Shown here one piece after another: positions 1 through 6,381 of a DNA stretch of 6,400 bases. Made by a program: the position numbers and the translations under genes. The notes beneath the pieces were generated by a model, which ran no database searches, was not told the origin of the DNA, and saw only the letters and a program-made list of their open reading frames with translations. The stretch is from Deltaproteobacteria bacterium. GTDB lineage: Bacteria; Desulfobacterota; Desulfobulbia; Desulfobulbales; VMSU01. The DNA lies in the NCBI GenBank assembly GCA_024274995.1, contig JAJSAA010000163.1:1-6400 (forward strand), read 5' to 3'. Within the stretch, counting starts at the first letter, position 1, and each line of letters starts with the position of its first letter.

Positions 1-2
1 TA

Positions 3-1157
3 AGCGCCGGGTTGTCAAAAAGCAGTCGTTTGAAGACCCGGCAGATCAGCCGGGTTCTAATGGCCCAGACCTCTGAATTCGCAGCCATTTTCCCGGCCCG
101 TCCGGGGCGTTATCCCTTAGAGGAGATTAGCGGCCATAAGTACTGGGCCGGAGAATTAAATCTGCTTTCTGGCGCCTTTGACAGTCTGGAGCATCATCTT
201 GAGAGTCTGATTGTTCAGAACCCGGCCTGGGAGAGCCACCAGCGGCGCTGCCTGGAGCTGCACAACAGTCTGAACCGAATTTGCGGGGATCAGGAGTCAT
301 CTTCGGTTTATTGGTATGAACGGCGGAAAAGGAATTTAATTCTTACCGTCTCCCCCATTGAGGTAGCTGCCGAGCTGCGGGAACACCTTTATTCGCAGGT
401 CAGCAGTCTGATCTTTACATCTGCCACGTTGACGACCGGTGGTAAATTTGCTTATATGTTTAAACGTCTCGGCTTAGATGAAGATATCGAAACCATGCGT
501 CTCGCTTCACCCTTTGATTACGCTGGACGAACCCGGCTCTATATTCCGGCATCCGGCTTTCCTGAGCCGCGGGAAGCAGCTTATGGCCCGGCGGCACGGG
601 AGCAGTCTCTGAGGTTAATAAAGGCCGCCAGCGGCCGGGCTTTATTGCTTTTCACCAGTTTAAGTGCCATGCGGGAGGCGCGAGAATTTTTAAGCGCTGT
701 TCTGCCCTACGAACTTTTGATGCAGGGCGAGGCTCCCAAGGCGGTGCTTTTGGATAAATTCCAACGCCGCACCACATCTGTTCTCCTTGCGGTGGCCAGT
801 TTTTGGGAAGGGGTCAATGTGCCGGGCGAGTCGTTAAGTTGTGTGATTATAGATAAATTACCCTTTGAGGTGCCAAGTGATCCGGTAATCATGGCCAGGG
901 TGAACCGGATAAACGAGGAGGGCGGCCGGCCGTTTTTTGATTTGCAGATCCCCAGGGCTATTCTCACCCTGCGCCAGGGACTGGGCCGCCTGATGCGCTC
1001 CGGCAGCGACGGCGGCCTGCTGGCGGTGCTGGATATCCGCCTTTACAGTAAGCCTTATGGCCGTATATTTCGGGAAAGTCTGCCGGCCAGCCCCATAATT
1101 CGTGATCTGGGGGCGGTGGAGGAGTGGTTCACCGCTCAGGATCTGAAAGACAAATGA
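3..1157 (+). CDS. DinG/XPD-family ATP-dependent DNA helicase, C-terminal part (5' end outside window)
   Basis: This is the C-terminal half of a superfamily 2 helicase of the DinG/YoaA/XPD type, ATP-driven 5'-3' DNA unwinding enzymes linked to repair and R-loop removal. The frame is open to the left edge, so the gene starts upstream. The Walker A, DEAH and any iron-sulphur cysteines would lie there and cannot be checked. Counting from the TTG at 12 as residue 1, the second RecA-like domain shows TSATL (136-140), LLLFTS (211-216, motif IV), SFWEGVNVPGE (263-273, motif V) and QGLGRLMR (322-329, motif VI with its arginine finger). The motif order and spacing fit DinG well. The first 110 or so residues probably belong to the arch/linker region. 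The stop lies 45 bases before the HIT gene, so the two are probably co-transcribed. The family is near certain; DinG versus its paralogue YoaA cannot be decided here. The TTG at 12 is only an internal codon, not a supported start. Confidence 0.93.
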   Translation, partial: SAGLSKSSRLKTRQISRVLMAQTSEFAAIFPARPGRYPLEEISGHKYWAGELNLLSGAFDSLEHHLESLIVQNPAWESHQRRCLELHNSLNRICGDQESSSVYWYERRKRNLILTVSPIEVAAELREHLYSQVSSLIFTSATLTTGGKFAYMFKRLGLDEDIETMRLASPFDYAGRTRLYIPASGFPEPREAAYGPAAREQSLRLIKAASGRALLLFTSLSAMREAREFLSAVLPYELLMQGEAPKAVLLDKFQRRTTSVLLAVASFWEGVNVPGESLSCVIIDKLPFEVPSDPVIMARVNRINEEGGRPFFDLQIPRAILTLRQGLGRLMRSGSDGGLLAVLDIRLYSKPYGRIFRESLPASPIIRDLGAVEEWFTAQDLKDK

Positions 1158-1190
1158 GGGGAATTGGCAGCTCCCGCTGAAGTTACGAAA

Positions 1191-1198
1191 AAGGAGAG
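1191..1198 (+). promoter_or_regulatory. Ribosome binding site of the HIT gene
   Basis: AAGGAGAG lies just upstream of the ATG at 1203; the GGAG core ends at 1196, six bases before the start. It is the strongest Shine-Dalgarno sequence in the window. It fixes the HIT start at 1203 and rules out the in-frame TTG at 1164. Confidence 0.85.
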
Positions 1199-1202
1199 CG
1201 AT

Positions 1203-1541
1203 ATGTCTGATTGTATTTTTTGTAAAATAGCGGCCGGGGAGATTCCCGCTGATAAATTGTATGAGGACGATGAGGTAGTGGCCTTCTGGGATCTTGATCC
1301 CCAGGCTCCGAAGCATTTTTTAGTGATCCCCAAGTCCCATCTGCGGGACTCCGGCGCGGTCAATGAGGAAAATGAGGCCCTGATCGGCCGTATTATGCGG
1401 ACTGGAGCCCGCCTGGCGCAGGAAAATGGCTTGGATGACTATCGATTTGTAGTCAATAATGGAGCGTCTGCCGGGCAAACGGTTTTTCATTTCCACCTGC
1501 ATGTTCTGGGGGGCCGGGTTATGGGTTGGCCGCCAGGCTGA
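1203..1541 (+). CDS. HIT-family (histidine triad, HinT-like) nucleotide hydrolase
   Basis: This is a 112-residue protein of the HinT/PKCI branch of the histidine triad superfamily. These small cytoplasmic homodimers hydrolyse adenosine phosphoramidates and related aminoacyl-adenylates. The N-terminus reads MSDCIFCKI, with the C4/C7 pair often found in bacterial members. The catalytic triad is HFHLH, with H96, H98 and H100, preceded by NNGASAGQ, which matches the usual phosphate-binding stretch. The C-terminus GGRVMGWPPG is typical of HinT proteins and the length is normal, so the gene is complete. The ATG at 1203 is chosen because a strong ribosome binding site precedes it and because family homology begins there. 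The stop TGA (1539-1541) overlaps the moeA ATG by one base, so the two are probably translationally coupled. The family is secure; the physiological substrate is not known from sequence. One family activity, clearing aminoacyl-AMP made by lysyl-tRNA synthetase, gives only a loose link to the nearby serS. Confidence 0.95.
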   Translation: MSDCIFCKIAAGEIPADKLYEDDEVVAFWDLDPQAPKHFLVIPKSHLRDSGAVNEENEALIGRIMRTGARLAQENGLDDYRFVVNNGASAGQTVFHFHLHVLGGRVMGWPPG

Positions 1542-2710
1542 TGCTCAATCTCAGCGCCGCCCAGGCGGCGGTTCGAGCTCTTATTACCACCAGCGGCACC
1601 GAAAGCGTTGCTCTGACTGAGGCTCTGGATCGAGTCTGCGCCGTGAGTGTCCGCTGCCGCCGTCCCATCCCGTATTTCAGCGCCGCCGCCATGGATGGCT
1701 TTGCCCTGGGGCCGGTTAAGGGTAAGGAGGGGCGCTATATAATCAAGGCCGAGACGGCGGCCGGGGATACCACCTGCCGTTCTCTGCGGGCCGGAGAGGC
1801 GGTGAGAATTACGACCGGTGCTCTCCTGCCAGCCGGTACGGAGCGGGTTTTACCCCTTGAAGTAAGCCGGGAGGAGGACAATGTCCTTTTTGCCGCATCC
1901 CCCCGGCCCGGCAAAAAATTCATTCAGCGCCGGGGAGAAGAACTGGGGCAGGGCCGGGTTATTATCCGGAACGGTGAAAGGGTAAACACCGCACATCTTC
2001 TCCATCTTAATACCGATGGTCAACAAAACATCCTGGTTTACAAGGCCCCGAGAGCAGCTTTTTTCTGCACCGGCAGTGAGTTGACTACTGAATTAAGACC
2101 AGCGGCCGGCAGGAGGCGCAGCGTAAATAATCTTCTTTTAGCGGCTCTTATCCGGCGGGCTGGCGCCATTCCCCATGATCTGGGGCTGGCCTCCGATACT
2201 CCCGAGGCTTTGCGGGCCGCTTTGCGGCGGGGAATCGGCGGGCAGCGGCCAGCTATATTAATCAGTACCGGCGGCATGGGGCCGGGGAAATACGATCTCA
2301 CTGCGGCTGTATTCAGAGAGATGGGCGGCAAGGTTGTATTTGATCATTTAAGCCTGCGGCCCGGTAAAGGCAGCCTCTGCGGGCGGTTAGACAATTTACT
2401 TTATTTTGCCCTGCCGGGGCCGCCAGCGGCAGTAAATACTATTTTCCCGCTTCTCATCAGCCCGGCTCTCCGTCAGGCTCAGGGGCTTAAAAAGGCGTGG
2501 CCGTCCCGGATGACCGCTACGCTCAGGACGGAAGTCAAGATCAGGAAACCGGAATTTACTCATCTTAAAGGGGGCGTACTCAGTTATAAGGGGGGACGAC
2601 TTATGGTAAGGGAGGCCCGTATCCTGGAAGAGGCCGGGGTGGTGATGGTGATTCCAGCCCGCCGCCGTCTGTTACGCGCCGGTCAGTTGGTGGGAATTTT
2701 TTCAACATAG
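1541..2710 (+). CDS. moeA: MoeA-type molybdopterin molybdenumtransferase
   Basis: This 389-residue cytoplasmic protein belongs to the MoeA family, which inserts molybdate into adenylylated molybdopterin in the last step of molybdenum cofactor synthesis. Visible landmarks are AAAMDGFAL (48-56), the domain around RITTGALLPAG (89-99) ending in PLE (105-107), FCTGSEL (175-181), SVNNLLLAALIRRAGA (194-209), SDTPEAL (218-224), the MoCF/MPT-binding loop STGGMGPGKYDLT (242-254), LRPGK (272-276) and LPGPPAAV (291-298), then a C-terminal beta domain ending VGIFST. Length and domain order are those of a full MoeA. Some positions deviate from the usual pattern: TGSEL for TGDEL, LRPGKG for KPGKP, and PGPP for PGNP. 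The ATG at 1541 overlaps the HIT stop (TGATG) and has only a weak AGG upstream, so translation is probably coupled. An in-frame TTG at 1526 would add five residues and is less likely. No other cofactor genes are nearby. A tungsten-specific or divergent paralogue is possible. Confidence 0.9.
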   Translation: MLNLSAAQAAVRALITTSGTESVALTEALDRVCAVSVRCRRPIPYFSAAAMDGFALGPVKGKEGRYIIKAETAAGDTTCRSLRAGEAVRITTGALLPAGTERVLPLEVSREEDNVLFAASPRPGKKFIQRRGEELGQGRVIIRNGERVNTAHLLHLNTDGQQNILVYKAPRAAFFCTGSELTTELRPAAGRRRSVNNLLLAALIRRAGAIPHDLGLASDTPEALRAALRRGIGGQRPAILISTGGMGPGKYDLTAAVFREMGGKVVFDHLSLRPGKGSLCGRLDNLLYFALPGPPAAVNTIFPLLISPALRQAQGLKKAWPSRMTATLRTEVKIRKPEFTHLKGGVLSYKGGRLMVREARILEEAGVVMVIPARRRLLRAGQLVGIFST

Positions 2711-2733
2711 AGACAAGGCATACCTTGTCTCTA
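2708..2733. repeat. Perfect 26-base palindrome at the moeA stop codon
   Basis: The arms TAGAGACAAGG (2708-2718) and CCTTGTCTCTA (2723-2733) are exact reverse complements around the loop CATA, an 11-bp stem. The first three bases are the TAG stop of moeA. No T-run follows, so it is not a classical intrinsic terminator. The sequence resembles dispersed short palindromes (REP- or MITE-like) known in many bacterial genomes; this is recognition, not a search result. A hairpin here could still protect the 3' end of the upstream mRNA or slow transcription. Confidence 0.8.
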
Positions 2734-2744
2734 CTACACGATAC

Positions 2745-2755
2745 GCCTTGTCTCT
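2745..2755. repeat. Extra copy of the palindrome arm (partial second unit)
   Basis: GCCTTGTCTCT at 2745-2755 repeats the right arm of the palindrome at 2708-2733 (CCTTGTCTCT at 2723-2732), 23 bases further on. It is also an exact reverse complement of AGAGACAAGGC at 2709-2719, so it could pair with the left arm in place of the nearer copy. It looks like the remnant of a second, truncated repeat unit. The rest of the moeA-serS gap holds only the serS ribosome binding site, and I see no convincing promoter there. Confidence 0.7.
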
Positions 2756-2772
2756 GCGTTGTGCAATTAAAT

Positions 2773-2778
2773 AAGGAA
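2773..2778 (+). promoter_or_regulatory. Ribosome binding site of serS
   Basis: AAGGAA lies seven bases before the ATG at 2786. It supports that start, from which the SerRS N-terminal homology (MLELRFIREN) begins immediately. Confidence 0.75.
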
Positions 2779-2785
2779 ATGAATA

Positions 2786-4051
2786 ATGCTTGAATTGCGT
2801 TTTATAAGAGAAAATATTGCGCTTGTAAAAGATAAAACAGCCTATCGCGGTATGGACAGCACCAGGATAGACCGCTTTGTTGAGTTGGACAAGGAGCGCC
2901 GGGAGCTACTGACCGAGGTGGAGGGGCTGCGTAATAAACGTAAAATCGTCTCCCGGCAGATTGCCGCTCTCAAGGCCAAAAAAGAGGATGCCGAGGCGCT
3001 GATGGCGGATATGCGCCAGGTGGGGGAACGGATTAAAGAGTTAGACGGCCGGTTATCCGGGGTCGAAGAGGAGTTACGCCAGGTAGTTCTGGAGATTCCC
3101 AACCTCTGCCAAGATATGGTACCGCACGGTAAAGATGATAACGACAATGTGGAGCTACGGCGCTGGGGCCAGGAACGGCAGTTTTCCTTCACCCCCAAAG
3201 AGCATTGGGAGATTGGCGAGGCCCTGGGTGTGCTTGATTTCGAGCGGGCCGCCAAATTATCCGGGGCGCGTTTTGCCGTTTTAAAGGGGATGGCCTCCCG
3301 TCTGGAACGGGCCTTGATCAATTTCATGCTTGATCTTCATACAGAGAGACATGGCTATGAGGAGGTACTGCCACCCTTTCTGGTCAATACCGCCACCATG
3401 ACCGCCACCGGTCAACTGCCTAAATTTTCGGCCGACCTCTTTAAGGCGCAGGACTGGGACCTTTATCTCATCCCCACGGCCGAGGTACCCATTACCAATC
3501 TCCATCGGGACGAAACCATCACCGCCGCTGATCTGCAGATTAAATACGCCGCTTATACCCCCTGCTTTCGCTATGAGGCTGGTTCTTACGGCCGTGACAC
3601 CAAGGGCCTGATTCGTCAACATCAATTTGATAAGGTTGAGCTGGTTAAATTTACTACGCCGGAGACCTCCGAATCCGAGTTAGACAGTCTGGTGGCCGAT
3701 GCTGAAGACGTTTTGCAGCTTCTGGGCCTACCCTATCGGGTGGTAATTCTATGTAGTGGTGATTTGGGTTTCTCCGCCAGTAAAACTTATGACATTGAGG
3801 TCTGGATGCCGGGTCAGAACAAATATCGGGAAATTTCTTCATGCAGTAATTTTTTAGATTTTCAGGCCCGGCGAGGCGGGATTCGTTACCGGCCGCCAGG
3901 ACAGAAGAAGAGCTCCCTGGTCCATACCTTAAATGGCAGCGGCCTGGCCGTGGGGCGTACCCTGGCCGCTATCTTTGAAAATTATCAGCAAGAGGACGGC
4001 ACGGTTACGATTCCAGAGGTGCTGACACCATATTTTACCCATAAATTTTAA
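2786..4051 (+). CDS. serS: Seryl-tRNA synthetase
   Basis: This 421-residue class II aminoacyl-tRNA synthetase charges tRNA-Ser (and tRNA-Sec where present) with serine in the cytoplasm. The N-terminus MLELRFIREN is typical. Residues about 27-103, rich in charged heptads, form the antiparallel coiled-coil arm that contacts the long variable arm of tRNA-Ser. The catalytic core shows the serine-binding TAE (231-233), motif 2 with FRYEAGSYGRDTKGLIRQHQ (261-280) followed by FDKVEL, the stretch YDIEVWMPGQNKYREISSCS (335-354) with FQARR (359-363), and motif 3 with NGSGLAVGRTLAAIFENYQ (383-401) and EDGTVTIPEVL. All hallmark residues are present and the length is standard, so the gene is intact and of the common bacterial type. 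It follows moeA after a 75-base gap containing a palindromic repeat and precedes pgsA by 18 bases. No T-box leader or clear promoter is visible in the short gap. Confidence 0.98.
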   Translation: MLELRFIRENIALVKDKTAYRGMDSTRIDRFVELDKERRELLTEVEGLRNKRKIVSRQIAALKAKKEDAEALMADMRQVGERIKELDGRLSGVEEELRQVVLEIPNLCQDMVPHGKDDNDNVELRRWGQERQFSFTPKEHWEIGEALGVLDFERAAKLSGARFAVLKGMASRLERALINFMLDLHTERHGYEEVLPPFLVNTATMTATGQLPKFSADLFKAQDWDLYLIPTAEVPITNLHRDETITAADLQIKYAAYTPCFRYEAGSYGRDTKGLIRQHQFDKVELVKFTTPETSESELDSLVADAEDVLQLLGLPYRVVILCSGDLGFSASKTYDIEVWMPGQNKYREISSCSNFLDFQARRGGIRYRPPGQKKSSLVHTLNGSGLAVGRTLAAIFENYQQEDGTVTIPEVLTPYFTHKF

Positions 4052-4069
4052 GAGCCGGTCGGGAAAAAT

Positions 4070-4630
4070 ATGCGTGCTATATTTGTCCAAATTCCGAATA
4101 TTCTCACCGGAATCAGGATTGCCCTGATCCCAGTCATCATCCATCTGTTGCGGAGCGGCCAGCATTCCCAGGCACTTATGGTCTTTGTTATTGCCGCCTT
4201 AACCGATACCCTGGATGGTCTCATCGCCCGTCTCGGCGGGATTATCAGCCCCTTTGGCACCTTTCTTGACCCCCTGGCCGACAAATTGCTTCTAAACGCA
4301 ACCTACACGGTGTTGGCCTTAGACGGCGGACTGCCCATGTGGCTGGCCGCCGTGGTCTGGCTGCGGGATCTGACAATCGTCCTCGGAGCGGCAGCTCTGC
4401 ACCTCAAAGGCCGCCGCTGGCAGGTTAAACCGGCCCTGGTGGGCAAGGCCACTACCCTGTTCCAGATTATCACCGTGGGGCTTTTTTTTGAGGTGCCAAT
4501 CACCCGTCTATTTATCAGCTGGCAGCCAGTCATGGTGACCATAACCGTTATTCTCACCCTGTGGTCCGGCCTTTATTATATGGCCGCCGGCCTTGATATT
4601 CTGCGAGGCACGGCCGCTAAGGGCCTGTAA
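4070..4630 (+). CDS. pgsA: CDP-alcohol phosphatidyltransferase, probably phosphatidylglycerophosphate synthase
   Basis: This is a 186-residue integral membrane enzyme of the CDP-alcohol phosphatidyltransferase family. The best subfamily fit is PgsA, which makes phosphatidylglycerol phosphate from CDP-diacylglycerol and glycerol 3-phosphate, the first committed step to phosphatidylglycerol and cardiolipin. The family signature D-x2-DG-x2-AR-x8-G-x3-D-x3-D is perfect: D46, D49, G50, A53, R54, G63, D67 and D71. The opening IPNILTGIRI (8-17) and the stretch LVGKATTLFQI (123-133) are PgsA-like. By eye there are about six hydrophobic segments (roughly 9-27, 34-46, 73-88, 90-112, 127-148 and 152-175), as usual for the family. 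The ATG at 4070 is the first in frame; only a modest GGGA (4061-4064) precedes it, 18 bases after serS. The next gene starts 11 bases after the stop. The catalytic family is certain; phosphatidylserine or another alcohol acceptor is less likely but not excluded. Confidence 0.9.
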   Translation: MRAIFVQIPNILTGIRIALIPVIIHLLRSGQHSQALMVFVIAALTDTLDGLIARLGGIISPFGTFLDPLADKLLLNATYTVLALDGGLPMWLAAVVWLRDLTIVLGAAALHLKGRRWQVKPALVGKATTLFQIITVGLFFEVPITRLFISWQPVMVTITVILTLWSGLYYMAAGLDILRGTAAKGL

Positions 4631-4641
4631 ACCGGGTTATT

Positions 4642-5031
4642 TTGTCTTTGTTTACCCATAAATATTTATTATGGATAGCGGCCTTTTCCCTACTGTCTTT
4701 TGTCGGCAGTTTGATTATCGTGCCGATTCTTCTGGTGCGGATACCGGTGGATTATTTTGTCGCTGAGGCGAGCCGCTCATCCCGACTTTCCGGCTTGGCG
4801 CTATTGGGCCGGATCATCAAAAACATATTAGGGATTATCCTGCTAGGAGCCGGGATATTGATGCTTTTTCTGCCCGGCCAGGGGCTATTGACCATTGTCA
4901 TCGCCCTGTCGCTGCTTGATTTTCCCGGCAAACAAAGCCTGCAGCTTCGTCTCGTTCGTCAGCCGCGGGTCTATAAGGCAATTAACTGGCTGCGTTGTAA
5001 ATATAAGCGGCCGCCGCTTATTATCCCTTGA
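4642..5031 (+). CDS. Small PGPGW-like transmembrane protein of unknown function
   Basis: This is a 129-residue inner-membrane protein. Two hydrophobic regions are clear: residues 8-33, and a longer one at about 59-92 that may be a re-entrant hairpin. The second contains LPGQGLLT (77-84), which resembles the LPGPG core of the PGPGW family of putative transmembrane proteins (usual pattern: hydrophobic helix, PGPG, hydrophobic helix). Here glutamine replaces the second proline. The basic tail RLVRQPRVYKAINWLRCKYK (103-122) is probably cytoplasmic. The molecular function of the family is unknown to me. The frame has no ATG before the second membrane segment; after the in-frame stop at 4618-4620 the first usable start is TTG at 4642, with no good ribosome binding site, so reinitiation after pgsA (stop at 4630) is likely. 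Its place between pgsA and hemW, with gaps of 11 and 4 bases, makes it a real gene. A membrane lipid or envelope role is conceivable from the pgsA neighbour only. Confidence 0.82.
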   Translation: MSLFTHKYLLWIAAFSLLSFVGSLIIVPILLVRIPVDYFVAEASRSSRLSGLALLGRIIKNILGIILLGAGILMLFLPGQGLLTIVIALSLLDFPGKQSLQLRLVRQPRVYKAINWLRCKYKRPPLIIP

Positions 5032-5035
5032 TACC

Positions 5036-6169
5036 ATGAGCGGACTCTACATCCATATCCCTTTTTGCCGCCATAAATGCTGTTATTGCTCCTTTGTTTC
5101 CCAACCATGCACCGGATCGCCGCCAGCCGCCTATCTTGAAGCCCTCCTCAAGCATATCAGGCAGTACTCCCGTTTGGATTGGCTTAAAGATCGGGAGATA
5201 ACCAGTATATTTATTGGCGGCGGCACCCCAAGTTTATATGACGGCAAATCTCTGGCTCGTCTGATCTCCGCCTGCCGGTATAATTTTACCTGTCAGCCGG
5301 GGTTGGAAATAAGCATGGAGAGCAATCCCAACAGCCTTTCCCCGGCTCAGCTCAGCCTCTGCCGAGAGGCAGGATTGAATCGTCTCAGCATCGGGGTTCA
5401 GAGCTTTAATGATCGTCTGCTCATGGTACTGGGCCGCAGTCATGACCGGAACCAGGCCCGGCTGGCCTTCTCTATGGCGAGAGCGGCTGGTTTTGATAAT
5501 ATTAATCTCGATTTAATGTATAATTTGCCGGGACAGAGCCTGGATGATTGGCGGGAGACCCTGCGTCAGGTTATGGCCCTGGCGCCGGAACATCTCTCGA
5601 TATATGAGTTAAGCGTTGAACCGGGTACGCCCTTTGCCGAACTTTGGGAGAGCCGAAGACTCAATCTGCTGGCCGAAGAGGAGGTTGTTGAGCAGGAAAA
5701 TATGACCTATACTCTCTTGGAGGACGAAGGCTTTGAGCGTTATGAGATCTCAAATTTTGCCCGCCCCGGTCGTCAATGCCGCCATAACCTTAATTACTGG
5801 CGGAACGGCTCCTATCTTGGCCTGGGGGCGGCAGCGGTTTCCTGCTTGTCAGGTTTAAGGCTGCGTAATATAGAGAATGCAGAAACCTATATCAAGATGG
5901 TGTGCCAGGGGCTGACCCCGTTAGCTGAAGGAGAAGCTCTGTCAATAGAGGCATCTTTTAGAGAATCGGTTATTATGGGCCTGCGTATGTTGAAAGGGGT
6001 ATCGCTCACTGACTTGCAGCTTCGTTACGATCTCCACCCCCTGGCTTATTACGGCCCTATCCTTCACCGTCTAATAAAGCGGGGGCTTATTGCCATAGAT
6101 GATAATTATATGCGTTTAAGCGCTGAGGCCTTGCCGGTGGCCAATCAAATTTTAGCAGAATTAGTCTAA
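5036..6169 (+). CDS. hemW: HemW, radical-SAM haem chaperone (formerly called oxygen-independent coproporphyrinogen III oxidase-like)
   Basis: This 377-residue protein belongs to the HemN/HemW radical-SAM family. The N-terminus MSGLYIHIPFCRHKCCYC carries the CxxxCxxC iron-sulphur motif (C11, C15, C18). It is followed by GGGTPS (61-66, SAM binding), ESNPNSL (95-101), RLSIGVQSFND (116-126), the NLDLMYNLPGQS stretch (157-168) and the HemW-type RHNLNYW (249-255), which precedes GSYLGLGAAAVS. A HemW C-terminal winged-helix-like region follows. Short length and the HNxxYW segment favour HemW, a haem-binding chaperone, over true HemN, which is longer at the N-terminus and has CxxxCxxCxC. Two variations are noted: YCSF where YCDF is usual, and AAAVS where GAHS is common. 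The ATG at 5036 is chosen because homology starts there; a frame extension back to 4895 would add 47 residues of the wrong-frame membrane gene. There is no Shine-Dalgarno, and the start is four bases after the upstream stop, which suggests coupled reinitiation. Confidence 0.94.
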   Translation: MSGLYIHIPFCRHKCCYCSFVSQPCTGSPPAAYLEALLKHIRQYSRLDWLKDREITSIFIGGGTPSLYDGKSLARLISACRYNFTCQPGLEISMESNPNSLSPAQLSLCREAGLNRLSIGVQSFNDRLLMVLGRSHDRNQARLAFSMARAAGFDNINLDLMYNLPGQSLDDWRETLRQVMALAPEHLSIYELSVEPGTPFAELWESRRLNLLAEEEVVEQENMTYTLLEDEGFERYEISNFARPGRQCRHNLNYWRNGSYLGLGAAAVSCLSGLRLRNIENAETYIKMVCQGLTPLAEGEALSIEASFRESVIMGLRMLKGVSLTDLQLRYDLHPLAYYGPILHRLIKRGLIAIDDNYMRLSAEALPVANQILAELV

Positions 6170-6205
6170 ACAGGTGCAATACAAGAAAGTGATCAGTTCA
6201 TCTGG

Positions 6206-6257
6206 TTTATAGGCAAACTTCGTAATTCGACATTTAAAACATACAGTTGCCTATAAA
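6206..6257. repeat. Inverted repeat with 11-bp arms in the AT-rich tail after hemW
   Basis: TTTATAGGCAA (6206-6216) and TTGCCTATAAA (6247-6257) are exact reverse complements separated by 30 bases. The region 6170-6330 is visibly richer in A+T than the genes and holds no credible gene. On the plus strand the hairpin is followed by A residues, not T residues, so it is not a standard terminator for hemW. It may be a remnant of a small mobile element or a regulatory hairpin; function unknown. Confidence 0.6.
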
Positions 6258-6337
6258 AAAACAGTAGCTGCTCAGAGTTTAAGGCAATTTACGGTCATAC
6301 CTAAATAGACTTCTGAGTTGTTCCGTCAAGGTTTTCT

Positions 6338-6363
6338 CGTTCCCACGCTCCCGCGTGGGAACG
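6338..6363. repeat. REP-like perfect palindrome
   Basis: CGTTCCCACGC (6338-6348) and GCGTGGGAACG (6353-6363) are exact reverse complements around a TCCC loop, a GC-rich 11-bp stem. The sequence CTCGTTCCCACGCT...GCGTGGGAACG is of a type I recognise as an abundant dispersed palindrome in several proteobacterial and Desulfobacterota genomes. No T-run follows on either strand, so a terminator role is unlikely. It stands 18 bases before a possible transposase start, as REP elements do next to RAYT genes. Confidence 0.75.
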
Positions 6364-6368
6364 TACAC

Positions 6369-6374
6369 GGAGAG
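6369..6374 (+). promoter_or_regulatory. Possible ribosome binding site of the edge gene
   Basis: GGAGAG lies seven bases before the ATG at 6382 and four before the ATG at 6379. Spacing favours 6382 as the start of the truncated frame at the right edge. Confidence 0.4.
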
Positions 6375-6381
6375 CTAAATG

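Noticed and set aside
1164..1202. Alternative TTG start for the HIT gene
   Set aside because: A strong ribosome binding site lies inside this stretch at 1191-1198 and family homology begins at 1203.
858..1363. Minus-strand open frames over the helicase and HIT genes
   Set aside because: Their translations show no recognisable domain and they mirror strong plus-strand genes; the same holds for the minus-strand frames over moeA, serS, pgsA and hemW.
2708..2755. CRISPR-like repeats from the repeated CCTTGTCTCT
   Set aside because: Only two direct copies of about 10 bases exist, 23 bases apart, and no cas genes are present.
2742..2785. Promoter for serS, with TTGTCT (2748-2753) and TTAAAT (2767-2772)
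   Set aside because: Only four of six bases match in each box and the spacing is 13, too short for a sigma-70 promoter; TTGTCT belongs to the repeat arm.
4895..5035. Upstream extension of the hemW frame to 4895
   Set aside because: The extra 47 residues read the 3' end of the membrane protein gene in another frame and show no HemW homology; HemW begins at the ATG at 5036.
6206..6262. Intrinsic terminator for hemW at the inverted repeat
   Set aside because: The stem is followed by A residues on the plus strand and the 30-base loop is too long; no T-run is present.
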